Translations under genes and position numbers: made by a program
Shown: positions 51,762-60,514 of the stretch, piece after piece
How the letters are laid out: each line of letters starts with the position of its first letter
Numbering within the stretch: the first letter of the stretch is position 1
The notes under the pieces: generated by a model
Databases searched by the model: none
What the model was told of the DNA's origin: nothing
Seen by the model: the letters and a program-made list of their open reading frames with translations, nothing else
Assembly (NCBI GenBank): GCA_963704825.1
Contig: CAVPHV010000017.1
Location: 1-64,000, forward strand
Direction: 5' to 3'
From: CAVPHV01 sp963704825
Lineage (GTDB): Bacteria; Actinomycetota; Acidimicrobiia; Spongiisociales; UBA5794
Length of the DNA stretch: 64,000 nt

Positions 51762-52145
51762 GTGAATCCATTCCAAGGTCCTGCCATTCCGCTGCTGACG
51801 GCGGTCACCATCGACTGCGCCGACCCCGGTGCCCTCGGCCGGTTCTGGGCCGAGCTGCTCGGCGTCGAGATCAGCCATGAGTCCGAGCAGTGGGTCTTCC
51901 TGGCCCACGCTCCCGACCGTAAGGTCACGCTGTGGTTCCAGCGGGTTCCCGAACCGAAGGTCGGCAAGAACCGGGTCCATGTCGACTTCGGCGTGCTCAA
52001 CCTCGAAGCCGCCGAGGAGCGCGTCGTCGAACTCGGCGGCACGTTGGGAGAACGCCACACCTGGCAGCGCTTCGAATGGAGGATCTGCTTCGACCCCGAG
52101 GGCAACGAGTTCGACATCGCCCTAGTGGTCCAAGACGCCGCCTGA
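51762..52145 (+). CDS. VOC (glyoxalase/dioxygenase fold) protein
   Basis: A 127-residue VOC protein: LLTAVTIDCADPGALGRFWAELLGVEI and RVHVDFGVLNLEAAEERVVELGGT, ending CFDPEGNEFDIALV with a metal Glu. It resembles the glyoxalase-like domain of actinobacterial single-domain proteins, role unknown. The GTG at 51762 has AGGAGG six bases upstream. Confidence 0.8.
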   Translation: MNPFQGPAIPLLTAVTIDCADPGALGRFWAELLGVEISHESEQWVFLAHAPDRKVTLWFQRVPEPKVGKNRVHVDFGVLNLEAAEERVVELGGTLGERHTWQRFEWRICFDPEGNEFDIALVVQDAA

Positions 52146-52149
52146 GGGC

Positions 52150-53115
52150 CTAGAGGCCGGCGGCGTCCAGGCGGTCGAACGAGTCGACGATCGCATCGAC
52201 GAGAACGTCTTTGCGGAACCAGATCAGCGTGGCATGACCGCCGCGGATCAGGCGCAGTTCCGAGCCGGGCCAATGCTCGTGGAGATCGATGGTGGCCTGC
52301 AAAGGAACGTAGCCATCGGACTTCGCCCCGACGATGACGGCATAGGCGGTGTGCGGCTTCGGTTCGACCCCGAGGACCGAAGCGCCGGTGAGAACCTCGC
52401 GCAACCGCGGCTCAGCCGACTCTTGCCCTCCGAGCGCTTCCCAGTCGATCCCGTTGACCAGCACACCGTCGAGATAGACCGGACCGGGGGAGTGCGACGC
52501 GGCCAGGGCCGCGATTGCCACCGGGAAGTCCATCAGTGCTCCGACCAGCGCCGAGACGTTGCCGCCCATCGAGTAGCCCGAGACCCCCACCCGGTAGTCG
52601 TCGGCGAAGTGGGCCAGCAAGGCCCGACCTTCGGTGACCGCGCTGCGGCCCATCACGGCGAAGTCCCCGACGGTGCGGATCGCCTGGTCGGCCTCCGGCT
52701 GCGGACGGCGATGGCCGTAGAAGGGGTTCTCCAGAATCGCCGATGAAATGCCCCGCTCGGCGAGGCGCGTCGCCAGCTTGATACGGGTGGCGTAGCCGTG
52801 ATCGTTCCACGCCGCCATCAGCACACACATCCGGTTGGTCGGCTCCCGGGGAATCACCTGGCGGACATGGGCGGTCGTCGCGTGGGCCGGCAGGAACTCA
52901 CCGGGACTCTCGAAGACGCCATCGCGCACGGTCAGACCTTTCTCGACCACGGGGTCCAACCACTCGATATCGATTGAAGCGGGCGGCTGGAGCTCGTCGG
53001 GAATCACCAGCTGCTCGATGAGTTCTGGCTCGCCCCACCCGTCTTGAAATATCCGCAGCCGCTGTGGTCCGTTCGACAGCAGCAGCCCCGACGAGCGGTC
53101 GATCGGATGGATCAT
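52150..53115 (-). CDS. Alpha/beta hydrolase, ABHD18-like
   Basis: A 321-residue serine hydrolase. The nucleophile elbow is GVSGYSMGGNVS with Ser in the centre; GGHATLIWF near the end carries the catalytic His. LNPFYGHRRP-like text (ILENPFYGHRRPQP) is diagnostic of the DUF2048/ABHD18 group. The substrate is unknown, likely a lipid or ester. Its ATG overlaps the stop of the enoyl-CoA hydratase gene before it, so they are coupled. Confidence 0.8.
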   Translation of the reverse strand: MIHPIDRSSGLLLSNGPQRLRIFQDGWGEPELIEQLVIPDELQPPASIDIEWLDPVVEKGLTVRDGVFESPGEFLPAHATTAHVRQVIPREPTNRMCVLMAAWNDHGYATRIKLATRLAERGISSAILENPFYGHRRPQPEADQAIRTVGDFAVMGRSAVTEGRALLAHFADDYRVGVSGYSMGGNVSALVGALMDFPVAIAALAASHSPGPVYLDGVLVNGIDWEALGGQESAEPRLREVLTGASVLGVEPKPHTAYAVIVGAKSDGYVPLQATIDLHEHWPGSELRLIRGGHATLIWFRKDVLVDAIVDSFDRLDAAGL

Positions 53116-53792
53116 TCCTGGGTCGCCGTCCCCAAGCTGTTGGACAGGAGGTCGATTGTCTCGCCGTACATGCGGCGCTTGATCACCTGGAGCGTGGCGC
53201 GGTCCTTGCCGCCTGCGGCAGCCGCCATTTCGATCGCCCGGGGGAGGACTTCGCCCATCTCGACGGCAGCGTGCACGATGTGCTTGCGTTCGGCCTCTTC
53301 GCCGCCAACCCGTTTGGCGGTCACCATCACCTCATGGGCGGTGGTGATCGTGAGGCGCTGCATGATGAGCGAGTTCATCCCCGGCGTGAATGGGATCTTG
53401 ATGTCGGCCTCGGGCAGGCAGAAGAAGCCCCGGTCGGCGCGCATCACCCGGAAGTCGTGGCACAGGGCGAGCATGGCGCCCGCCGCGAAGGTGTGGCCGT
53501 TGCAGGCGGCAACTGTGATCAGCGGGAACTCGATCACCCTGGCCAGCAGCTTCTCGACCTCGGCGACGAACTCACGCATGTCCTCGGTGTCGGGCCGCAG
53601 CAGCCACTCGAGGTCGAGGCCGTTGCTGTAGAACTTGCCCTCGCCGGTGGTGACCAGCGAACCTGCGGTCGGGTCGGCTTCCACCTCGTCCAGTGCGGCG
53701 TTCATCGCGTCGAGCCAGGTGCGGTTCATCCGGTTCTCGTCGTCCCGCATGTGTAGGACATAGACGTCGCCGTCCCTGTGCAGTTGGATCAT
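53112..53792 (-). CDS. Enoyl-CoA hydratase/isomerase family protein
   Basis: A 226-residue crotonase. DGDVYVLHMRDDENRMNRTWLDAM starts the fold. The oxyanion strands are TTGEGKFYSNGLDLEW and AACNGHTFAAGAMLALCHDFRVM, and FCLPEADIKIPFTPGMNSLI has the catalytic-loop Glu. The sequence resembles the plant/fungal peroxisomal delta3-delta2-enoyl-CoA isomerase type. GAGGAG is four bases before the ATG at 53792, which decides the start. It is translated with the ABHD18-like hydrolase. Confidence 0.83.
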   Translation of the reverse strand: MIQLHRDGDVYVLHMRDDENRMNRTWLDAMNAALDEVEADPTAGSLVTTGEGKFYSNGLDLEWLLRPDTEDMREFVAEVEKLLARVIEFPLITVAACNGHTFAAGAMLALCHDFRVMRADRGFFCLPEADIKIPFTPGMNSLIMQRLTITTAHEVMVTAKRVGGEEAERKHIVHAAVEMGEVLPRAIEMAAAAGGKDRATLQVIKRRMYGETIDLLSNSLGTATQE

Positions 53793-53863
53793 CGGGCTCC
53801 TCGTCTCGCTCACCAGAACGGTAGCGGCGTCGTGGTGCCCGCCAGCCTCCTACCCTTGACCCC

Positions 53864-54235
53864 ATGGACGAGATCACCACAGGCCTGAGAGGCGTTGTCA
53901 CCGCGGTCGTCGGCATCGAAGACACGGCCATCGCCCTCGGCAGCGGCGACGTCGAGGTCCTTGCCACCCCCCGAGTCGTAGCAATGGTCGAAGCGGCCGC
54001 GATCGCAGCTCTGGGGGACCGGCTTGCCATCACCACCACCTCCGTCGGTACCCACATCGATCTGCGTCACCTTGCCCCGAGTCCGATCGGCGCGGTGGTG
54101 ACGGCATCGGCCGAGGTCACCGCAATTGAGCAAAGGACGATCTCATTCTCAGTCGAAGCCCACATGGGTGACGCCGTTGTTGCCGACGGAACCCACACCC
54201 GCGTCGTCGTCCGGCGCGAGGGGTTCGGGTCATGA
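53864..54235 (+). CDS. Hotdog-fold thioesterase (FlK-like)
   Basis: A 123-residue protein with the single-hotdog pattern of fluoroacetyl-CoA thioesterase-like proteins: VLATPRVVAMVEAAAIAAL (the Glu is the usual catalytic residue), TTTSVGTHIDLRHLAPSPIGAVVTASAEV with the His, and SFSVEAHMGDAVVADGTHTRVVV. It would hydrolyse small acyl-CoAs. The stop overlaps the next start (ATGA). Confidence 0.82.
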   Translation: MDEITTGLRGVVTAVVGIEDTAIALGSGDVEVLATPRVVAMVEAAAIAALGDRLAITTTSVGTHIDLRHLAPSPIGAVVTASAEVTAIEQRTISFSVEAHMGDAVVADGTHTRVVVRREGFGS

Positions 54236-54495
54236 TCGAACTGCAACGCACCGCCGACAGCCCGGCGGCCGATGACATCGAGGACCGACTGCGTGACCTC
54301 GTGGTGGCGCACAAGGTGGTCGTCGTCGACGCGGACGGGGCTGCGGCCGACCTGCCCATCATCCGCGACGGCAAACTCACCGCGCACGGGGCCGAGATCC
54401 CGGGCTTTCTCGACCAACTGACCCGCGACATGGCCGAGTGGTCCCGCTTCCAGAGCGACGCCTGCTACATCGAGGACGACGGCACCGTCTGCTGA
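54232..54495 (+). CDS. Small thioredoxin/glutaredoxin-like protein
   Basis: An 87-residue protein: IEDRLRDLVVAHKVVVVDADGA then LPIIRDGKLTAHGAEIPGFLDQL, where the cis-Pro and G..I..FL of a thioredoxin fold are recognisable. There is no CxxC at the expected place; two Cys (DACYIEDDGTVC) lie at the C-terminus. Function is unknown. It is translationally coupled to the thioesterase. Confidence 0.55.
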   Translation: MIELQRTADSPAADDIEDRLRDLVVAHKVVVVDADGAAADLPIIRDGKLTAHGAEIPGFLDQLTRDMAEWSRFQSDACYIEDDGTVC

Positions 54496-54549
54496 GAAGC
54501 TCCAGGCGGAGCGATCGTTGGTTCGACTCGTGAGCTGTGCTTGGGTGCC

Positions 54550-55182
54550 CTACGGTTTCACGGGTGATTGGTCGTGGGCGAGGAGGCGTGTGAGAGCTTC
54601 GGTGCGCGTGGTCATTCCGAGGCCTTCGGTAGTTGGCCACTCATCGATTTCCTCTCGTGCGAACTCGATCCACCGCTCGATGCTCTTGAACATCTCGATC
54701 TGGAAGGTGGCGAACAGCACGGAGAGGTGGGTACGTTCGGGGAAGGGATGTCCGCCGTCGAGATACGAACCCATGAGCTCGACGATGGCTCGGTGGTGTT
54801 CGCCGATGTCGCTCTCGAACTCGTCGAGGGCTCCGAGTACGTCCTCGCGCGATCCGTGGTCGGCGAAGAGGAGCCTCAGTAGGGCTTCGATCTCGAGTCG
54901 TGGCGGCTGGGTTCGGGTGCTGGTCCACTCGGCGAGGGCTTGGCGGCCCTCTTCGGTGATGGTGTAGACGTTGCGGGTTCGGCCGCCGCTGTCCTCTTGG
55001 TGGCTGGTGGCGAAGCCGAGTTCGACGAGCTTCTTTGGTTCGGAGTAGAGGAGACGCTCGGACTTGGGCCAGGCGTAGCGGAGGCTTCGTTGAGCCTGGT
55101 GGGTGAGCTCGTAGCCCGTCCAGGGTTTGAGGTCGAGGAGGGCAAGGACTGCATACGAGGATGTTGTCATTCTCTGAGCCAT
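54550..55182 (-). CDS. PadR-family transcriptional regulator
   Basis: A 210-residue PadR protein: TTSSYAVLALLDLKPWTGYELTHQAQRSLRYAWPKSERLLYSEPKKLVELGFA is the winged helix, and a long C-terminal Vir/PadR-C helical domain (LLRLLFADHGSREDVLGALDEFES) follows. ATG 55182 or 55170 is the start. It is divergent from the cupin gene and two palindromes in the 99-bp gap are its likely operators, so it should control both genes. Confidence 0.85.
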   Translation of the reverse strand: MAQRMTTSSYAVLALLDLKPWTGYELTHQAQRSLRYAWPKSERLLYSEPKKLVELGFATSHQEDSGGRTRNVYTITEEGRQALAEWTSTRTQPPRLEIEALLRLLFADHGSREDVLGALDEFESDIGEHHRAIVELMGSYLDGGHPFPERTHLSVLFATFQIEMFKSIERWIEFAREEIDEWPTTEGLGMTTRTEALTRLLAHDQSPVKP

Positions 55183-55193
55183 ACCCTTGACTC

Positions 55194-55234
55194 TACTGCA
55201 ACATACAGTATAGAGTCTGCTGCAACTTGCAGTA
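55194..55234. promoter_or_regulatory. Two palindromic operators between padR and cupin
   Basis: TACTG-N7-CAGTA (55194-55210) and CTGCAA-C-TTGCAG (55220-55232) have centres 24 bp apart. The first covers the spacer and start of the -10 of a plus-strand promoter, TTGACT (55187-55192), N16, TATAGA (55209-55214). Binding there would block the cupin gene. Confidence 0.6.
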
Positions 55235-55281
55235 CAGGCGATTTGCGACGACGCCTGAATGAGCCACGAGGAGCAGCGAAG

Positions 55282-55641
55282 ATGAAGAGCAATGTCGAAG
55301 ACCTCCCGATCGCCCACGAGGCCCTCGGAGAGATGATCCGCGGACAGGACTGGGGCGGCATGACCAGCGCGTACATGCAGTATCCGACCGGTCTCGACTT
55401 CTGCCCTCTGCTCGAGGGTCTCGAGCGGGACCATTGTCAGTGCCCACACTGGGGGTTCGTCATCGAGGGCAGCATCCGCGTCAACTACGAGGACGGCACC
55501 GAAGAGGTCGTGGGCGCAGGCGAGATCTACTACTGGCCGTCCGGTCACACCGTTGTGGTCGAGGAAGCGGTCAGTATGGTCGAGTTCAGCCCCCACGACC
55601 AGATGTCGCAGGTGCTTGCTCACGTCGTTGGCAAACTGTAG
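55282..55641 (+). CDS. Cupin-domain protein
   Basis: A 119-residue single cupin: CQCPHWGFVIEGSIRVNYEDGTEEVVGAGEIYYWPSGHTVVVEEAVSMVEF. The metal motifs are reduced (one His in PHWGFVIEG and one in SGHTV), so enzymatic activity is doubtful and ligand binding is more likely. Start has GAGGAG 10 bases upstream. It is controlled with the divergent padR gene. Confidence 0.82.
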   Translation: MKSNVEDLPIAHEALGEMIRGQDWGGMTSAYMQYPTGLDFCPLLEGLERDHCQCPHWGFVIEGSIRVNYEDGTEEVVGAGEIYYWPSGHTVVVEEAVSMVEFSPHDQMSQVLAHVVGKL

Positions 55642-55713
55642 GAGAGTGCCCGGTCAGGGTTCGAGATCACGAGACGTGGTACAACCCTCACTCTGACCGA
55701 TTGGGAGGACATT

Positions 55714-56481
55714 GTGGAGATTACCGAGCACATCACAGCCGTTGGCCAAGAAGCCAAGCTCCTCGCAGAGGCTGCTCGACAGGGCGGACTCGAAGCAGAT
55801 ATCGAATACTGCCCGGGATGGAACATGCGGGACTTGGTCCGGCATCTGAGCGAGATCCACCTCTGGGCTGCGGCACGGGTCGCGAAACGCACATCGAAGC
55901 TCTTTCCCGATGACATCTCGGAACACATCGAGTCCTGGCCGGAGCTGGCCGTCTTCTGGCCGGGCGACAACGATCTGGTCGATTGGTATCTCGAGACGAA
56001 CGCCAACCTGGTTCGGTCGCTGGAGTCGGCGTCACCGACTGATGACATTCCCACGTTCCTCCCGGCACCATCGCCACTGGCGATGTGGGCACGGCGCCAA
56101 GCCCACGAGACGGCCGTGCATCGATTCGACGCTCAGCACGCGATAGGCGTCGAATCGGGGTTCGATCCGGTATTCGCCTCCGACGGGATCGACGAAATGG
56201 TCAGCGGGTTCGCCCCGCGGGCGGATCAGTTTCCGACCAGGAGCACTCGGACCATGGTCGTTCATGCCGAGGACACCGACGACCGCTGGCACCTCACCCT
56301 CACACCCAACGGGATCACGACCGTTCGCGGCGACGGGCCTGCAGATGTGACACTGACCGGAGACGCGTCAGACCTCTACCTCGCCTTGTGGAACCGGGGC
56401 ACGGACCCGGCTATCACCGTGGAAGGCGATCGTGAACTTCTCGACCTGTGGCACGAAAACAAGCGGGTCCGCTGGTCCTAG
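55714..56481 (+). CDS. Maleylpyruvate isomerase-family (mycothiol-type) protein
   Basis: A 255-residue protein with an N-terminal DinB-like MDMPI domain: CPGWNMRDLVRHLSEIHLWAAARV has the metal-site His, and WARRQAHETAVHRFDAQHA has the H-E-x3-H-x2-D motif. The C-terminal SCP2-like part follows (GPADVTLTGDASDLYLALWNRG). The family uses mycothiol as cofactor in Actinobacteria; the reaction here is not known. GTG 55714 with GGGAGGAC before it. Confidence 0.85.
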   Translation: MEITEHITAVGQEAKLLAEAARQGGLEADIEYCPGWNMRDLVRHLSEIHLWAAARVAKRTSKLFPDDISEHIESWPELAVFWPGDNDLVDWYLETNANLVRSLESASPTDDIPTFLPAPSPLAMWARRQAHETAVHRFDAQHAIGVESGFDPVFASDGIDEMVSGFAPRADQFPTRSTRTMVVHAEDTDDRWHLTLTPNGITTVRGDGPADVTLTGDASDLYLALWNRGTDPAITVEGDRELLDLWHENKRVRWS

Positions 56482-56596
56482 CGATTCGGGATTTCCGGCA
56501 CGCGAGTCGGGCGACGCCTAGAGGAAATCGACTGGGTCCAAGGCCCACAACGCAATCGGATTCTTCGGTTGGAACCGAGCAGGTAGGTTGGCGGGT

Positions 56597-57423
56597 ATGA
56601 CGGACGAATGGACGATGCCGCTGACCGTCGAGCAGATGTACGGGCACTGGGATGTCGAGTGGGACGAGGCCATGGCCCTGACAGATCGGAGCCTCGACCC
56701 GCGACCGAAGACGTCCCTGTACGACACTCTCGCCACCTGGGTCTTGACACCGGGAGCGTGGTGTTGGATATCGGCGGGCGGGATGGAACCGCTGGGCTCG
56801 AGATTGCCGAGCGTTTCGGGTGTCGCGTCATCGTTGTCGACCCGGTGCAACTGAACATCGACGACGCACTGAGCGCCGTCGCCGGCCATGAAAGCGGCGA
56901 TCTCGTCGACGTTCACTCGGGAACCATCAACCAGATACCCCTCGAAGATGACACCGTCGACGTCGTGTTCTCGCGGGACATGCTGGGCCATGTCGAGGAC
57001 CTCGACGGAGCACTCACCGAGTGCCGCAGAGTGCTGACCCCGTCGGGGTCCATGCTCGTCCATGAGGTGTTCGGGATGTCACTGCTCGAATCGGAGGAGA
57101 AGGCGCGCCTCTGCGCGGACCTCGCGTCAGTGCCCGACCGGCTCTCTGTCGAGATCTTCGAGGACTCGGTCCGCGAAGCCGGTTTCGCGATCCAGGCGAT
57201 CGATGTCATCGGATCCGAGTGGCTGGAGACGCTCCTCGAGCGAGAGGACGGCGAGAAACGACTGCTGCGCGCCGCACGGATGCAACGCGCCAAGGATGAG
57301 ATCGTCGCCCAGGTCGGCGTGATCCCCTTCCGCGTCATGCAGGCGAACAACCTCTGGACCATCTATCGGATGATTGGCAAGCTCGAGGAGCGGGTCTACA
57401 CGCTCACCCTGAAGGCCACCTGA
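56597..57423 (+). pseudogene. SAM-dependent methyltransferase with one frameshift
   Basis: The N-terminal frame reads MTDEWTMPLTVEQMYGHWDVE up to ATWVLTPG, where a base is missing near 56753 (GGG for GGGG). The other frame then continues SVVLDIGGRDGTAGLEIAERFGCRVIVVDP, SAM motifs I and II, to a full C-terminus at 57423 (QIPLEDDTVDVVFSRDMLGHVED, the post-motif). With the base restored the protein would be about 275 residues. The single loss in a G-run suggests a sequence error or very recent decay. Confidence 0.7.
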
Positions 57424-57488
57424 CAAGACTCGCCGGGCTTTCGGAGTCCAGCCCCGAAAGTGAGCGCAATCTGTAGCCTTTGCGCAGC

Positions 57489-57944
57489 ATGACGATTCGC
57501 CCCTACACCGATGACGATCTGGAGCAGTTGCTCGGTGTCTGGTATCGGGCATCGCTGATTGCTCACCCGTTCCTCTCCGAGGAGTTCTTCGAGGCCGAGC
57601 GGCACGAGATCGCCGAGCAATGGCTTCCGGTGGCCGAGACAATGGTCTACGAAATCGACGGGCGGGTCGTTGGCTTCGTGGCTCTGATCGGCAATGAGGT
57701 CGGAGCGATCTTCGTCGAACCGGACTCTCAAGGGCGCGGCATCGGCCGTGCCCTCATGGACGCCGCCCGGGAGTCACGCCCGCTCTTGGAGCTCGACGTC
57801 TTCGAAGCCAATTCCATCGGTCGCCGCTTCTACGACGCGTACGGGTTCGAGTTCGTGAACCGACACATGAACGAAGCCGTGGGTCTACCTGAGCTACGCC
57901 TCCGCCTCGAGCGGTCTCGACCGAAGGAAGGCGGAGAGGGGTAG
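57489..57944 (+). CDS. GNAT-family N-acetyltransferase
   Basis: A 151-residue GNAT enzyme: MTIRPYTDDDLEQLLGVW, VGAIFVEPDSQGRGIGRALMDAA with the acetyl-CoA loop (Q-G-x-G-I-G), and GRRFYDAYGFEFV. It resembles the small-molecule or peptide acetyltransferases like YjaB. Start at ATG 57489 or the GTG-type start at 57480. It is convergent with the SDR gene. Confidence 0.85.
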   Translation: MTIRPYTDDDLEQLLGVWYRASLIAHPFLSEEFFEAERHEIAEQWLPVAETMVYEIDGRVVGFVALIGNEVGAIFVEPDSQGRGIGRALMDAARESRPLLELDVFEANSIGRRFYDAYGFEFVNRHMNEAVGLPELRLRLERSRPKEGGEG

Positions 57945-57954
57945 ACGTTGCCCC

Positions 57955-58881
57955 TCAGAGGCCCGGATCGACCCCCGTCATCTCGATCGACAATTCCCAG
58001 AGCCGCTTGGCCTTGGCGGGGTCCTTGCTGGCGTCGCTCGAGTCGACCTGCCTTGCCGGGCCCGACATCTCGCGCCAGTTGCTCGGACCGAAGTACTGGC
58101 CGTCCTCGACGCCCGCAGCGGTCGCGGCGAGTTCGGTCGGCCACGCACCCTGCTCGGCAGTGTTCAGCATCGGGCGCATGAGGGGCATCATGGCCCGGGT
58201 CACGACGCCGGTGAAGCCCGTGACATAACGAGACAACTCGGTGTCCGAACCACCGGGATGGGCGGCGACGGCAATCGTTGACGAGTCCCGCGCACGGAGC
58301 CGGCGATCGAGCTCATAGGTGAAGAGGAGGTTGGCCAGCTTGCTGGCGTAGTAGCGTTTCCTCGGGTGGTAGTTCTGGTCGGCGTTGATGTCATCCCAGT
58401 AGATGTCGCCGTCGCCGAGACGGTGACCTCCGCTCGATATCGTCACGATGCGGCTGTCCGGGGTCGCTTCGAGCAGCGGAAGCAAGAGTCCGGTGAGGGC
58501 GAAGTGCCCAAGGTGGTTGATGCCGAATTGGGATTCGAATCCATCATTGGTGATGGTCTTCGGGTTCCACATGACGCCGGCGTTGTTGACGAGGACGTCA
58601 AGGCGCGGCTCCTGTGCGACCACCTCTGCGGCGGCTCGCACGGATGCGAGATCAGAGAGGTCGACCTCCACGAGGGCGATGTTTGCGCCTGGATGGGCCT
58701 CCGCGATTCGGGCAAGGGCATCTTGGCCTTTCTCCGGGTTCCGGCAGCCGAGGAGGACGCGGCCTCCCTTGCCGGCGAAGACCTTGGCGGCTTCGAATCC
58801 GATACCGGTGTTGGCTCCGGTAACGAAGAACGTCTTGCCCGACTGGTCGGGCACGTCCGCTGCTGTGAAGTCGGTGATCAT
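57955..58881 (-). CDS. Short-chain dehydrogenase, retinol-dehydrogenase-like
   Basis: A 308-residue NAD(P)-dependent SDR: TGANTGIG cofactor loop, LVNNAGVM, and catalytic Ser in VTISSGGHR with Tyr-Lys in YYASKLA. A C-terminal extension typical of protochlorophyllide/retinol-type SDRs follows. Last gene of a three-gene operon (59514-60452 SDR, TetR, this). AGGAG is five bases before the ATG. Confidence 0.9.
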   Translation of the reverse strand: MITDFTAADVPDQSGKTFFVTGANTGIGFEAAKVFAGKGGRVLLGCRNPEKGQDALARIAEAHPGANIALVEVDLSDLASVRAAAEVVAQEPRLDVLVNNAGVMWNPKTITNDGFESQFGINHLGHFALTGLLLPLLEATPDSRIVTISSGGHRLGDGDIYWDDINADQNYHPRKRYYASKLANLLFTYELDRRLRARDSSTIAVAAHPGGSDTELSRYVTGFTGVVTRAMMPLMRPMLNTAEQGAWPTELAATAAGVEDGQYFGPSNWREMSGPARQVDSSDASKDPAKAKRLWELSIEMTGVDPGL

Positions 58882-58959
58882 GGTTTCTCCTGTGGGGGGT
58901 TGATCAGATCAGGAGTGCCCGTTCGGTCGGCACTCGCCCGCATCACGCGGGCCTCTGAC

Positions 58960-59517
58960 CTAGGGGCGGGTGACGGCCCGCCAGGTTGCGGTGACGAGGG
59001 TGTCGAGTTCCTCATCCTTCAACTGGACGCCTGCCGCGATGAGGCGAACTGCGACGCCGAATGACAGGGCGTAGATCACCTGGCTCGGTAGATCGACGAT
59101 GAGCGCCGTGAAGTCATCGGACTGGGCAACCTCCGCGAGCGGGTCACCGGCCGCGATGAGGCGGGCGTGTGCCTCCTCGTAGTACGGCGACTCTTCGAGT
59201 TGGCTGAGGAAGCGGGCACGCTCGGGTTCCTCCGACAGAAAGGCATACGCCGTCTTCAGGATGTGGCTCCACTGCTCGAACGGTGTCGCCGTTGTGTCGT
59301 ACTCTCCGAGGACTGCGACGCCCAGTTCGGCCTTGATCTCGAGGTACGTCGCAAAGACGAGCTCGTCCTTGGACTCGTAGTGGACGTAGGCCGTCCCCGT
59401 AGCTACGCCGGCCTCCTTTGCGACGGCGCCCATCGAGGCGCCGTGGAAGCCCCGCTCGGCGACGAGATCGCGGAGGGCTCGGCGGATCGCTGCGGGGCGA
59501 TCCATGCTGGGGCTCAT
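58960..59517 (-). CDS. TetR-family transcriptional regulator
   Basis: A 185-residue TetR: IRRALRDLVAERGFHGASMGAVAKEAGVATGTAYVHYESKDELV is the helix-turn-helix. The C-terminal ligand domain is divergent. The ATG overlaps the stop of the upstream SDR gene (ATGA), so it is made from the same mRNA. The operator in the promoter at 60486-60514 is most likely its own. Confidence 0.87.
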   Translation of the reverse strand: MSPSMDRPAAIRRALRDLVAERGFHGASMGAVAKEAGVATGTAYVHYESKDELVFATYLEIKAELGVAVLGEYDTTATPFEQWSHILKTAYAFLSEEPERARFLSQLEESPYYEEAHARLIAAGDPLAEVAQSDDFTALIVDLPSQVIYALSFGVAVRLIAAGVQLKDEELDTLVTATWRAVTRP

Positions 59518-60452
59518 GCGGTCTCCAGTGCGCTGTCGAAATCGAGGGCGACCCCGGTCTCGCGCTCGGAGACCTCCCAGAGCGTGGTGATCGCCTTGTC
59601 GTTGCCCGGGCGCACGACGGGCAGGCGAACGGCCGGTCCGCGGTTGACGAAACGAGGCCCGTAGAACTCGCCTCCCTTGGCTTTCGGATCGGTCGCGGCC
59701 CGCAGCTGTGGCAACGCCCCGCGGTCGGCCTTCATGCCGGTGTGGGCGGCCATCCACACCCAGAACGGAGCCGTCCGGCCCGCCCCACCCTCGGATGCGG
59801 TGTGCACCTGGAGGTTGGTGTGCGACAAGCCCGGATGCGCAACGAGGCTCTGTGCGGCCAAGCCCCTCGACTCGAACTCCTTCTGGAGCCCGAGGGCGAA
59901 GTGGTAGTTGGCCAGCTTCGCCCGGCCGTAGGCCCCCCATGCCGAGTAGTTGCCGTCCATGTTGACGTTGTCGGGATCGACCGGGCGGCCGGTGTGGTGG
60001 GCGGTGCTCGTCACGGTCACGACGCGGGCGGAATCGGCGGCCAGCAGGGAAGGGAGCAGTCCAGCGGTGAACGTCCAGTGGCCGAAGTGGTTCACACCGA
60101 GCTGCATCTCGAAGCCGTCTTCGGTGCGTCGTTCCGGCATGGCCATCAGGCCGGCGTTGTTGATGAGGATGTCGACGGTGGGGTGGCGTTCGACGATGGA
60201 CTCAGCCGCAGCCTTGGTCGATGCCTGGGAAGCGAGGTCGAGTTCGACGATCTCGAGGGACGCCTCCGGGTAGGCGGCTTTGATCTCGTCGAACGCCGTC
60301 TGTGCCTTCTCCTGGTTGCGTGCGGCCATGACGACGTGGGCGCCGGCGCCGGCCAGCGCCTTGGCAGACTCGAGGCCGAGGCCACCGTTGGCTCCGGTGA
60401 CGACAGCGGTCTTTCCCGTCAGGTTGGGAATGTCGGAGGCGGAATAGGACAC
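59514..60452 (-). CDS. Short-chain dehydrogenase
   Basis: A 312-residue SDR with TGANGGLG, INNAGLM, VTVTSTAHH and YGRAKLAN. First gene of the SDR-TetR-SDR operon. It starts with GTG, nine bases after AGGAG. The two SDRs of the operon share about the same length and layout, so they may come from duplication. Substrates are unknown; TetR control hints at oxidation or reduction of a xenobiotic or lipid-like inducer. Confidence 0.9.
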   Translation of the reverse strand: MSYSASDIPNLTGKTAVVTGANGGLGLESAKALAGAGAHVVMAARNQEKAQTAFDEIKAAYPEASLEIVELDLASQASTKAAAESIVERHPTVDILINNAGLMAMPERRTEDGFEMQLGVNHFGHWTFTAGLLPSLLAADSARVVTVTSTAHHTGRPVDPDNVNMDGNYSAWGAYGRAKLANYHFALGLQKEFESRGLAAQSLVAHPGLSHTNLQVHTASEGGAGRTAPFWVWMAAHTGMKADRGALPQLRAATDPKAKGGEFYGPRFVNRGPAVRLPVVRPGNDKAITTLWEVSERETGVALDFDSALETA

Positions 60453-60485
60453 GGTAGGTGGCTCCTTGTGAGTGAATGTTCGCTC

Positions 60486-60514
60486 ATTATGAATGAACGT
60501 TCACTCTTTGTCAA
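60486..60514 (-). promoter_or_regulatory. Promoter and TetR-type operator of the SDR operon
   Basis: Minus strand: -35 TTGACA (60514-60509), spacer 17, -10 CATAAT (60491-60486). A perfect palindrome TGAACGTTCA (60494-60503) fills the spacer; a similar half-site pattern (AGTGAATGTTC) lies at 60471-60481. Confidence 0.7.

Noticed and set aside
58366..59064. Plus-strand frame opposite the SDR and TetR genes
   Set aside because: Antisense shadow of an SDR with all catalytic motifs.
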